Source: an uncultured Parabacteroides sp.
Lineage (GTDB): Bacteria > Bacteroidota > Bacteroidia > Bacteroidales > Tannerellaceae
Length of the DNA: 29,521 nucleotides
Reading direction: 5' to 3'
NCBI GenBank assembly: GCA_900770835.1
Contig: CAAGLQ010000323.1
Coordinates: 1 to 29,521, forward strand
Positions 16,290 through 26,000 of the stretch are shown here, one piece after another; within the stretch, counting starts at the first letter, position 1; every line of letters begins with the position of its first letter. The position numbers were made by a program, and so were the translations under genes. The notes beneath the pieces were generated by a model, which worked only from the letters and a program-made list of their open reading frames with translations, made no database searches and was not told the origin of the DNA.

Positions 16290-18020
16290 ATGAAAACGAT
16301 CGGGATTTACTATATCTGCGCCCTGTGGCTTGCGCTATGTGCGTTGACAGCTTGCGACCAGGCGGATCAGACTTCCGCTGAGACGAAGGCGCAACTGGCT
16401 CGACTCAACGAGGCGTTGGATCATGCGGAGGGCTATCGGCTGAATCTGGAGGCCCGACTGACGCAATTGAAGCAGAAGAGCGACCAGAGCCAAAGCGAGG
16501 AGGAGCGTTATTATTACCAAAAGATGATCTACGAGGGGTATGCGCCCTATCGATACGACTCGGCGCTACATTACATTGATCTCAGCCAACGGATTGCGGA
16601 GCAGCTACATAAGGAGGAGTGGGTAGCGACCAGTCGGTTAGCACGCTCCAGGGTCTGTTCAGCCACTGGGTTGCTGGACGAAGCAACCCGGGAATTAGAG
16701 GCGTGCTCAGCTCTTTCGCTGTCGGATGAATTAAGATTGGAGTATTTCATTTGTCGACTCTATTTCAATACGCAACTCTCTATCTTTCGCAAAGAGCCTC
16801 GCTCGGATGAGGTCTATGCCTATGCCGACTCCATCCTGCGGTTGGTGCCCGAACCTACAGCCTCCAGCCATCTGTGGGCCCGATTCTGGAAGGAGACTGA
16901 GAACGACCGGAAAGAGGAGACGTTTCGCCTAATCGAGGCCAAGCTGAGCGGAATGACAGGGGAGGATGCCTGGTACACCACGCTAAGTCTCTCCGCAGGC
17001 CTCTTGGCCAACGCATTGGGCGATGGAGAGGCGGCCATCCGTCATTACGTCGATGGGCTATGCGTAGAGATCGAGCAGGCCAGCCGCGATGTGCCTGCGC
17101 TCTCCATCGTGGCGGAAATTGCGGCCTCCCGACATGAGCTGATGTATGCCAACCGCTTCATGAATGCCTATTTGGATATGAAGGAGGAATATCCCGACCG
17201 TGTACATAGCGTCTTCATTGCCGTCCCGACCCGTCAGGTGTATAATGCCACTGTGAATCAGTTGAAATTGAACGCAGAAAAGGATCGCAAGCTGATGACA
17301 TTGCTCGTCGTGCTCTCAGCCGCCTTGATCGGTTTCCTCTTCTTCATCGGATGGTTGCTAAGCAAGCAGATCAAGTACAGAAAGCAACTGTCACAAACCA
17401 ATCAACAGTTAGAGGAGAACGTGCGACAATTGACAGCCTATCAAGCCGCCTTGCAAACAGCGCATGATGAGTTGCAAGCAAGTAACCGCTTACAAGAAAA
17501 AACCAACGAGGATCTGACGGAGGCCAACTATCTGAAGGAAACCTATATCGGCAACCTGTTCGCCCTTTGCTCCAATTATCTCTCCAAAAATAGGGAATTG
17601 AAACGGAACGTGGCACGTAAGCTGAAGGCTCATCAATATGATGACCTATTGAAGCGGATGGAGGAGCATCCCCATGAGGCCGACATGAAAGAGCTGAACA
17701 GCCAGTTCGACACGCTCTTCTTGAGCATCTTCCCCACCTTCATCGAGGAGTTTAACGCCCTGTTGCGGCCGGAGGAGCAGATCAAGCTACATGCGGGAGA
17801 GGGGCTGAACACGGATCTGCGCATCTATGCGTTGGTCAGATTGGGCATCAACAACAGCGTGAAGATCGCCCAGATCTTAGGCATATCTGCACAGACCGTT
17901 TACAACGCACGCATGAAGATGCGAGCGAGATCAACAGAGTCAGAAGAGCAGTTTACCGCACGTGTAAAGCGACTTTGCAGCTTAGAGGCCACGGAGAAAA
18001 CCTCAGAACCTTCTGCCTGA
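16290..18020 (+). CDS. Membrane-anchored HTH regulator of the SusCD locus (DUF6377-like)
   Basis: The 576-residue protein begins MKTIGIYYICALWLALCALTAC, a lipoprotein-like or uncleaved signal segment. The periplasmic part (about 25-330) is helical, with charged TPR-like repeats such as DEATRELEACSALSLSDELRLEYF. A membrane helix (about 335-357) is followed by a coiled coil (about 362-425, rich in Gln, Leu and Glu). A C-terminal helix-turn-helix at 519-548 (GINNSVKIAQILGISAQTVYN) ends in a basic stretch, MKMRARS. This resembles Bacteroidota regulators described as DUF6377, which usually sit beside susC/susD pairs. It likely senses a sugar in the periplasm and controls the adjacent locus directly through the cytoplasmic HTH, without a kinase domain. 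The start at 16290 is chosen over a Met five codons upstream because it gives the clean signal segment. Confidence 0.8.
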   Translation: MKTIGIYYICALWLALCALTACDQADQTSAETKAQLARLNEALDHAEGYRLNLEARLTQLKQKSDQSQSEEERYYYQKMIYEGYAPYRYDSALHYIDLSQRIAEQLHKEEWVATSRLARSRVCSATGLLDEATRELEACSALSLSDELRLEYFICRLYFNTQLSIFRKEPRSDEVYAYADSILRLVPEPTASSHLWARFWKETENDRKEETFRLIEAKLSGMTGEDAWYTTLSLSAGLLANALGDGEAAIRHYVDGLCVEIEQASRDVPALSIVAEIAASRHELMYANRFMNAYLDMKEEYPDRVHSVFIAVPTRQVYNATVNQLKLNAEKDRKLMTLLVVLSAALIGFLFFIGWLLSKQIKYRKQLSQTNQQLEENVRQLTAYQAALQTAHDELQASNRLQEKTNEDLTEANYLKETYIGNLFALCSNYLSKNRELKRNVARKLKAHQYDDLLKRMEEHPHEADMKELNSQFDTLFLSIFPTFIEEFNALLRPEEQIKLHAGEGLNTDLRIYALVRLGINNSVKIAQILGISAQTVYNARMKMRARSTESEEQFTARVKRLCSLEATEKTSEPSA

Positions 18021-18063
18021 AATCATAAAACACCTTACTATATCATCAATGTATTTCACTGTA

Positions 18064-18085
18064 TCTCAGCTATAAATAGCTGAGA
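18064..18085. repeat. Inverted repeat between the regulator gene and susC
   Basis: TCTCAGCTA (18064-18072) and TAGCTGAGA (18077-18085) form a perfect 9-bp inverted repeat with a 4-base loop, 43 bases after the regulator's stop. On the plus strand it is followed by A-rich, not T-rich, sequence, so it is a poor rho-independent terminator for the regulator. It could be an operator or a weak processing/termination stem. Confidence 0.6.
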
Positions 18086-18147
18086 AAAACTTACTATACC
18101 CCTTTCTGCACACTTTACTGGTAATCTTCGCACATCTATTATACGCC

Positions 18148-18155
18148 TAAATTTG
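18148..18155 (+). promoter_or_regulatory. -7 box of the susC-susD-rhamnosidase transcript
   Basis: TAAATTTG matches TAnnTTTG and would start transcription about 52 bases before the susC ATG at 18214. No TTTG is found at -33 spacing, which fits a promoter that needs an activator. Confidence 0.55.
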
Positions 18156-18213
18156 CCGCCATGACCAACAACAGGCATATTCATATTATTAACTTTTAAA
18201 ATAGATCTAAATC

Positions 18214-21200
18214 ATGAGACAAAAGCAGTTTTACAGATGGCTATCTGTAATTTTATGTTTGTGTTTCAGCGGCACACTGATGGCGCAATTATCTGTTAAA
18301 GGTGTGGTGCAGGACGCAAACCAAGAACCTATCATTGGTGTCAATGTAGTAGAAGTAGGAACAAACAATGGAACGATTACCGACTTGGATGGTGCGTTCA
18401 CCCTCACTGTGAAACAGGGGGCGAACCTGCAATTCTCCTTCATTGGTATGAAAACGATCATGCAAAAGGCTACAGCAAACATGACTGTAACCTTGACAGA
18501 AGACACGGAATTGATCGACGAGGTGATTGTCGTGGGCTATGGAGCCACCAAACACAAGAACTTTACAGGTTCGGTCTCTACCTTCAAGGTATCGGAGGGA
18601 GGCATTGCATTGACCGCTCCCAGCAGTGCGACCGACATGTTGCGAGGTATCGCTCCTGGATTGACCATGACACAAAGTGGAGAGGCAGGCTCAACAGCTT
18701 CTATCCAGATTCGTGGGCAAAAGTCTATCAATGGAGGCAGTACTCCGCTGATCGTTGTAGATGGTGTGATCTTCAAGGGAACCATGAATGATATTGATCC
18801 TGACATTGTGGAGTCGATGAGCGTCTTGAAAGATGCAACCTCCTTGGCTGCATACGGTTCGCAAGCAGCTAATGGCGTAATTATGGTCACTACCAAAAAG
18901 GGAGCCAAAGGGAAGCCGATGATCAATTTCCGTGGTTCTATCTCGCTTTCGGAAAGCAACTACAAGCCCGATATTCGCGATGGTTACGAATATATCGATC
19001 TTATCAATGCTCGTACCGGACGTGAGGCTGGTGATGTCTCTTGGATGGGAGAGTTGGAAAAAGCAAATTACGAGAAAGGGGAATGGACGGATTGGTATGA
19101 CTTCGTATCTCAGACCGGTGTTCGTCAAAACTATTCGCTCAACATCTCCGGTGGATCAGACAACGTGGACTATTTGGTGGGTACTTCCTATATGGACAAT
19201 AAAAACTTTATCAAAGGAAACACCTTTGTCCGAGAGACTGCCAACGCACGTGTAAACGCCAAAATCAACAATTATATAAAGGCCAGCATCAACTTTAATT
19301 ATGCGAACATGCGGGCTGATGGCATTCGTCCCTATTACAGCCGTTACTATTCTCCTTGGGCAGAACCCTATATGGAGGATGGTGTCACGCTGCGCAAACA
19401 TATATTGGGTGCAAAAGAGCCTACCACACTCAACCCGCTCTGGAATGTAGAGGGTGGAGTAGATGCGGAGAGCCGTACCCAATCCACTACGTTAGGTGGC
19501 GAGCTGGAGGTGAAGATCCCATGGATCAAGGGATTGAGCTATAAACTCACTGGCAATTACACCCGTCGTGACATGACTGGAAAACGTTTCTATCATGAGC
19601 GTTATTATGTGGAAGAGGGGGACGATTATACGACTGAGGTATTTGACAAATACTTGGAGCAGGCAACTGGATACATCAATCAGCAAAAGAATGCCTCTTA
19701 TGTACTCGACAATATCTTGACCTATGTGGGAGAGTTTGGTGATCATTTCGTAAGCGGTACGTTGGTTTATACCCGTGACTCCGATCTGCGTGATATTTAT
19801 CAGATTGATGGCCTGAACTTCAAAGATCTGGGTAATACGACCTTGGGATTCTATGGATTGAACAATGCCGCCACGCAGAACATCACGCAAATGAACTACA
19901 CGTTGCACAACAACGTGGGCTATTTAGGACGTATGAACTACTCCTACAAAGACACCTATCACCTGAACGCCTCTGTTCGTAGAGATGGTAGCTCTGTGTT
20001 TGGTGCGGACCGAAAATGGGGAACTTTCCCTGCTGTGGGTTTGGCATGGACCATCTCTAACGAGAAGTTCTGGGAAGAGATTGACTGGATCAGCAACACT
20101 AAACTGAAAGCCTCTTGGGGTAAAAACGGTAATCAGTCCTTAGAGCCGTATGGCACGCTCTCTCAGGTCAGCATGGGTAAGTCAGGTGGTTATACCTATT
20201 ATTTTGGTGACACGCCCCACTTTGCGCAGTCATTGGCCACATTAGGCAATCCGCAATTGGGTTGGGAGACTACCTCCTCTTGGAACTTCGGTGTAGAGAC
20301 AGATTTTCTTAAAGGCCGTTTGCACTTTGAGTTGGATGCTTATACCGCACAAACGACCGACCAAATCTTTAGTCGTACAATCCCTGTAATGGGTGCTGGT
20401 ATCTCTTCGCAATCCTCTACCATGGGACAGGTCAACAACTGGGGTATTGAGGCTACTTTGCGTTCGACCAATATCCAGACGAAGGACTTCTTCTGGACCT
20501 CTTCGCTCATGTTCACTTTGAACCGTAGCATACTGAAGGAGCTTTATGGAGATGGAAAAGATGACATCACCAACAACCTTTTTATCGACAAGTCGTTGGG
20601 TGCTATCTATGGCTATCAATGGATTGGTGTTGTGCAGGACGATGAGCAAGGCAAAGCCTACATCGCGGCCAACGGAGGTAACCTCGGCGATCCGATGTAT
20701 GCGAATCTTGACGGAAGTGAGGATGGAAAGATTACCCCGGAAGACCGTACTATCTTAGGTTATGACAAACCAAGTTTCCAAATGAGTCTGGCGAATACAA
20801 TGAATTATAAGAACTGGTCGCTCTACTTCTTGCTGACCGGTACCTTCAGCGGAGGCGGTTATGGCATGGCAGCCAACAACAATGCCTTTGTCAGCTTCGA
20901 GAACATGGCCTGGAATAATACAGAGAATCATCCTTGGTGGACACCTGAGAACCGGACGAATGACTATTTAGGTCCGAATGCCGACACCTCTAAGTTCACC
21001 GGTATGCAATCTTATGGATTTGTACGCCTCCAAGACATCAATCTCTCTTACACCTTCAAGGGTGCATGGCTCAAAAAAGTGGGTGTATCGGGCTTGCAGT
21101 TGTACGCATCTGGTTCCAATCTCTTCTTTATTGCTCCGGGATGGGACTTCAGCGATCCAGAGGTGCGAAACAGCCGTGCCTCTCAGTTAGCGCGTAGCTA

Positions 21201-21228
21201 TACATTTGGTATGAACCTCAGATTCTAA
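18214..21228 (+). CDS. SusC/RagA family TonB-linked outer membrane receptor
   Basis: The 1004-residue protein imports oligosaccharide across the outer membrane using TonB energy, together with SusD. It has a signal peptide (1-24, ending LMA/Q), a CarboxypepD_reg-like domain (about 27-100), the SusC plug entry DEVIVVGYGATK (102-113), the plug signature IRGQKSINGG with PLIVVDGV (166-185), and a C-terminal beta-barrel ending RSYTFGMNLRF with terminal Phe as expected of outer membrane proteins. There is no N-terminal STN (secretin/TonB short) domain, so it is not of the anti-sigma/ECF-signalling type; this agrees with the DUF6377-like regulator upstream. SusD follows 28 bases later. Confidence 0.96.
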   Translation: MRQKQFYRWLSVILCLCFSGTLMAQLSVKGVVQDANQEPIIGVNVVEVGTNNGTITDLDGAFTLTVKQGANLQFSFIGMKTIMQKATANMTVTLTEDTELIDEVIVVGYGATKHKNFTGSVSTFKVSEGGIALTAPSSATDMLRGIAPGLTMTQSGEAGSTASIQIRGQKSINGGSTPLIVVDGVIFKGTMNDIDPDIVESMSVLKDATSLAAYGSQAANGVIMVTTKKGAKGKPMINFRGSISLSESNYKPDIRDGYEYIDLINARTGREAGDVSWMGELEKANYEKGEWTDWYDFVSQTGVRQNYSLNISGGSDNVDYLVGTSYMDNKNFIKGNTFVRETANARVNAKINNYIKASINFNYANMRADGIRPYYSRYYSPWAEPYMEDGVTLRKHILGAKEPTTLNPLWNVEGGVDAESRTQSTTLGGELEVKIPWIKGLSYKLTGNYTRRDMTGKRFYHERYYVEEGDDYTTEVFDKYLEQATGYINQQKNASYVLDNILTYVGEFGDHFVSGTLVYTRDSDLRDIYQIDGLNFKDLGNTTLGFYGLNNAATQNITQMNYTLHNNVGYLGRMNYSYKDTYHLNASVRRDGSSVFGADRKWGTFPAVGLAWTISNEKFWEEIDWISNTKLKASWGKNGNQSLEPYGTLSQVSMGKSGGYTYYFGDTPHFAQSLATLGNPQLGWETTSSWNFGVETDFLKGRLHFELDAYTAQTTDQIFSRTIPVMGAGISSQSSTMGQVNNWGIEATLRSTNIQTKDFFWTSSLMFTLNRSILKELYGDGKDDITNNLFIDKSLGAIYGYQWIGVVQDDEQGKAYIAANGGNLGDPMYANLDGSEDGKITPEDRTILGYDKPSFQMSLANTMNYKNWSLYFLLTGTFSGGGYGMAANNNAFVSFENMAWNNTENHPWWTPENRTNDYLGPNADTSKFTGMQSYGFVRLQDINLSYTFKGAWLKKVGVSGLQLYASGSNLFFIAPGWDFSDPEVRNSRASQLARSYTFGMNLRF

Positions 21229-21256
21229 CTATTCACGTAATAAAATTTAGACAGAT

Positions 21257-23050
21257 ATGAAACGATATACATATTATATGGCAGGTATGTTTGCTGTGGC
21301 AACCCTATTTACGGCCTGCGACAATGATTTTTTGGAAGAGAAACCGAAAACCCTCTTCACCGTTGAGAATGCCTTCGAGAAGAGTAGTCAAGTGGATGCG
21401 ACCATCGTGCGGGCCTATGTCGCCTTCACAGACCTGTACGGCGTGGCAAACTCCTTCGTCGAAAGCAACCGTAGTGCGGCCAATCTGTTGCATGGAGATG
21501 GTAGCGACCTATTAGGTGGCAACGGTTATCCTTTCATGGCACCCGGACTTTTCTCGAACTTTATGAACTTAAATGCAGACACACCGGCCTTCAACAACCT
21601 GTGGAATGCGCTCTATCAATTGGCCTCTCATGCCAATTTGGCACTTTACGGGGCGGAACAGGTGAGCTGGAACTCAGCGCAAGATAAAGCCTATTCTTTG
21701 GCACAAGCCAAGTTTTTCCGAGGATGGGCCTATCTCCGTTTAGCCGAGTGCTTTGGTGGTGTGCCTATCGTAGAGGAATATTCCGATCAGTTGAAGTTCG
21801 ATTATGTGCGTGCAAGCCGTCAAGAGACTTATCAATTTGCGATTGATAATTTAAAGGAGGCGGCTGAGAATCTGCCAGATTATCCGTTGGAAGATGGACG
21901 GGTTGCCAAGGGTATTGCTAACCATTTCTTGGCAGAGGCGTATGTGGGATTGGGCACCGAGACAGGTGACAATGGTGCATACGCACAAGCTGTCACCGCC
22001 GCAGAGAAGACGCTTGCGTTGCATCCCCTCATGACTCAACGTTTTGGTAGTCGTGCGCAAGAGGGAGACGCTGGATCGGTGAATGGTGTACCCAACTATA
22101 AAGCCGACGGCAATGTCTTTTATGATCTGTTCCAAATTGGTAACTACGACTTTAGTACGGGAAATACCGAAAGCTTGATGGCCGTACAGATTCCTTCCGC
22201 CGAGAACTACGACCGCAATGGAGGCAAGTTCTATAACTTTGGTTGCACCTGCTATACGCCTTTCCGTGACCTCAATTGGGCACCAGCCTATTTAGAGGAG
22301 GGCACTTCAGGTGGTCCCTGGAAAGGCAATGTGGACTATGATCTTTATCCCGGTGGTCCTAATTCTGCCTATTTAGGAGGAACAACTTGGGGCATCATTG
22401 GCTCGACCGACTATGCCGATGAGGTGGTCTGGGAGGGTGCCTTCGCAAATGACATGCGCAATGAGCAGGTCAATCTTTGCAACCCGATCGTGCTCGACAC
22501 GAAGCACTCCAAATATGGACAGGTGGTTCAGAAAGAGTGGCTGGAGTTCCCTTCGGCGCACATGCGCATTTCATGCAAGGTGACGATGCAAGACGGTTGG
22601 GGATGGACAGCTCGCCACAGTGCCTATGGTAGTGTCTATGTAGTGATGTGGGGACGAGATAATTATGTGGCACGTTCCGCCGAAACAGCCCTCTTGTTAG
22701 CGGAGGCTTATCTGCGCAGTGGCAATCAAGCAAAAGCGACCGCAGCACTCAATCAAGTGCGCAACCGTGCGCAAGCAGGGTATCTCTATTCCACCATCAC
22801 CTTGAAAGATATTCTTGACGAGCGTGCCCGTGAGTTGATGTGGGAAGAGCATCGTTGGCCTACGTTGTTGCGCATGAATAGTAGTGAAGGTCCCTGCAAG
22901 GAGGTAGCCGATCAGTTAGCCAATCACACCATGTATGCGGCCGATTGCGCCCAACCGGGTGTCACACCGGCATGGGGATTGTTCCCGATTCCGCTCACGG
23001 TGATCAACCTCAATACGGATGCGGAGTTGACACAGAATAAAGGATGGTAA
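21257..23050 (+). CDS. SusD/RagB family glycan-binding lipoprotein
   Basis: The 597-residue lipoprotein has a signal ending FTAC with Cys21 as lipid anchor, followed by the acidic DNDFLEE that favours surface export. TPR-like helical SusD motifs follow (AKFFRGWAYLRLAECFGGVPIV at about 152-173, ETALLLAEAYLRSGN and DERARELMWEEHRWPTLLRM), ending with the family's C-terminal LFPIPLTVINLN and TQNKGW. It caps the SusC barrel and binds the ligand at the cell surface. It lies between susC and the GH78 gene with gaps of 28 bases on each side, so all three are one transcript. Many aromatic residues are present in its binding half, but the sugar bound cannot be deduced from them. Confidence 0.95.
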   Translation: MKRYTYYMAGMFAVATLFTACDNDFLEEKPKTLFTVENAFEKSSQVDATIVRAYVAFTDLYGVANSFVESNRSAANLLHGDGSDLLGGNGYPFMAPGLFSNFMNLNADTPAFNNLWNALYQLASHANLALYGAEQVSWNSAQDKAYSLAQAKFFRGWAYLRLAECFGGVPIVEEYSDQLKFDYVRASRQETYQFAIDNLKEAAENLPDYPLEDGRVAKGIANHFLAEAYVGLGTETGDNGAYAQAVTAAEKTLALHPLMTQRFGSRAQEGDAGSVNGVPNYKADGNVFYDLFQIGNYDFSTGNTESLMAVQIPSAENYDRNGGKFYNFGCTCYTPFRDLNWAPAYLEEGTSGGPWKGNVDYDLYPGGPNSAYLGGTTWGIIGSTDYADEVVWEGAFANDMRNEQVNLCNPIVLDTKHSKYGQVVQKEWLEFPSAHMRISCKVTMQDGWGWTARHSAYGSVYVVMWGRDNYVARSAETALLLAEAYLRSGNQAKATAALNQVRNRAQAGYLYSTITLKDILDERARELMWEEHRWPTLLRMNSSEGPCKEVADQLANHTMYAADCAQPGVTPAWGLFPIPLTVINLNTDAELTQNKGW

Positions 23051-23078
23051 GGTATATACAATTAATACAAGATAAACG

Positions 23079-26000
23079 ATGAGGATTATCAGACGAAAGG
23101 TTTGGAGAGCAGGTTGCTTGGTTGGCTTATTGGCCATGGGCAGCCTGTGGCTCTCCGCCGCCGAGGTGAAGAAACTTCAGACTGAGTATATGAGTCGCCC
23201 TATTGGGATCGACGTGGCACAGCCTCGCTTCAGTTGGCAACTGCAAAGTGAAGGGTATGGAACCAGACAGACTGCCTATCAGCTGCTGATCGCCGAGAGC
23301 GAGGAGGCTTTGGCGAAAGGTCAGTATTGGTATGATTCCGGTAAACAGGAAAGTGCCGATGCGGTGCATGTCGCCTACCAAGGGGAGGCGTTGCGTCCGA
23401 CTACACGCTACCATTGGAAGGTGCGTGTGTGGGATGAACAGGGGGATTGCTGGGAGTCGCCCATGGAATGGTTTGAGACGGGTTGGTTTGGTGAGGTTTG
23501 GCAAGGTGCTGAATGGATCAGCTCCAAAGCGATTGACCTCTCTCCCTACCGTAGTCGTTTCACGTTGGACTATGATTTCACCCTTGCGCCAGGTAGCCAA
23601 GAGGCCACCTTTGTCTTGGGAGGAAAGTCGGACAAGCACTATGTCTCCCTGTCCGTGAATACGACTACTCAACCGACCTTAGTGATCGCCCATGTCATCG
23701 ACGGAAAGAAAACCGTGGATTTCAGCGAACCGCTCCCTGTGGATTTCGATCCGAAGCAAACGCATCATGTCAAGGTGGATGTTTCCGGGCCGCATAGCTA
23801 CAACATGCACATTGAGGTGGATGGGAAACCCATCAAAAACAGCCATCTGCCAAGGGGAGGCGCTCGCCGCATGGGACCGTGGGGCGCACCGGATGAATAT
23901 GCTTTCAATGTCAATACCGACACATCGGAGGAACCCAACTCCAACAACCGTCTTTATCAGATCGGTTTCGACCAAACAAAAGGACAAACAGCTACTTTTC
24001 AACATATTCGTATCAGTGAGAACGCTTGGGGAACCATGCTTTATGCGGATTCGGAGATACATACGGTGACAGGCGACGGCCAACCTCACTTGTGGCAACC
24101 TGCGGGTGAGGTGGCTGCTCCCATGTTGCGCAAGACGATTCAGGTGAAGAAACCGTTGCGTAGCGCACGCCTTTATGCTACCGCACGAGGTGTCTATGAA
24201 TGCTATCTCAATGGGGAGAAGGTGGGGCAAGACTACTTGAATCCCGGTTGGACAGACTTCCGTAAACGCATCATGTATAACACCTTCGATGTCACCTCCC
24301 TGCTGAAAGAGGGAGAGAACGCCTTGGGAGCGATGTTGGGCAAAGGTTGGTTCACCGATCACATGGGGTTCAATGCCGGTTGGCAAGATCAATATGGCAT
24401 ACAACCCTCCTTCATGGCTATGCTTCAATTGGAGTATGCTGACGGAAGCAAGGAGCGGATCGTGACCGACGGCAGTTGGCGCTGCTACGATCATGGCCCG
24501 TTGTTGGAAAACAGTCTTTTCAATGGTGAGGACTATGATGCCCGTCGAGAGGTGAACGGATGGGCAGAGGCTGGATTTGACGATACTACTTGGGGGTACG
24601 CAGCTCGTGTGGAGGCTCCTGCTGAGACGGTTATCCTGCAAGGCTATGTGGGTTTGACCATCCAAAACAGACTCACGCTCAAAGCGCAATCGGTCAAGAA
24701 GGTGGGGGATAAAAACTTCATCTACGACATGGGGCAGAACCTGGCCGGAGTGCCTCGTCTGCTTCATTTAAAGGGGAAAGCGGGACAGACCGTCACCGTT
24801 CATTTTGCCGAGATGCTCTATCCGGAAGTCATCCCGACCGACCCGGTTGCTCCCTACACCGTGGAGATGTATCAGCAGCGGAAGGGAGAGCTTTATCGGG
24901 AAAACTATCGCAGTGCCCTCTCGACCGACCGCTATATCCTGAAAGGAGATCCGGCCGGTGAAAGCTATGAGCCACGCTTCACCTACCACGGCTTCCGCTA
25001 CCTCTCTGTGGAGGGTTTGGAGGAGCCATTACCTTTGGAGGATGTGCAGGCTGTCGTATTGGAATCCATTGGTGAGCAGGGGAGCCAGTTCGAGACATCT
25101 AACGCGGATGTCAACCGCCTCTTTGAGAATGCGGTGTGGGGACAACGAGGCAACTTCTTGGCCGTCCCTACCGACTGCCCGCAACGAGATGAGCGTATGG
25201 GTTGGACGGGAGATGCCCAAGTGTTTGCCCGAGCAGCTTCCTATAATATGAACATCGATCCTTTCTATACCCGTTGGCTCTACACCGTGCGTGACGACCA
25301 GACCAGCCGAGGGGCTTACGGGGGTTATTATCCCGAATTAGGCCTACCACCTGCCGGTGCTACTCGCTCTGGCAATATGGCCTGCGGCGGATGGATGGAG
25401 GTAGGTATCATCGTGCCTTGGCAGATGTATCAGCAGTATGGAGACATCGGTATCTTGGAAACGCATTACGCTTCCATGTGCCAATTCATGGATTTCTTGG
25501 AACGAAACGCCAACCATTATATTCAACCCATAGGGGGTACGGGCGACTGGTTAGCTCCTATCTCAACCAATACGGCATTAACCAATACAGCCTATAGCGC
25601 CTATGCCGCACAATTGATGGAGCAGATCGCCTTAGCGTTAGGGCATAAGGAGGATGCGGCTCGCTTCGCCCGTTTCTATGCGAACATCAAGCAGGCATTC
25701 AACGAGACCTTTGTGAATGAAGAGGGGCTCACTGTCATTCCGGCTGAGATGGCAGCCTATCGGGATCCGATGATGGCATTCGCTGCTCCAACCATGCAAG
25801 TGGAGGAGCGGAAAGACGCAAAAGGCAACGTGATTGTCGATACGCAGACCTCTTACGTGTTGCCACTGCAATTTGGTCTCTTCAACACTGAGCATAAGCC
25901 AAAGGCTGTAGAACACTTGCTGGAGGCTATCCGCCGGAGCAACTACACGCTGACTACCGGATTCGTGGGTACACCCTACATCTGCTTAGTGCTTTCTGAC

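Noticed and set aside
18061..18090. Rho-independent terminator for the regulator gene
   Set aside because: The stem is perfect but is followed by an A-run on the plus strand, not a T-run. It was listed as an inverted repeat instead.
23679..24767. A 362-codon minus-strand open frame inside the rhamnosidase gene
   Set aside because: The plus strand there encodes GH78 sequence without interruption. The antisense product is His/Leu-rich shadow sequence.
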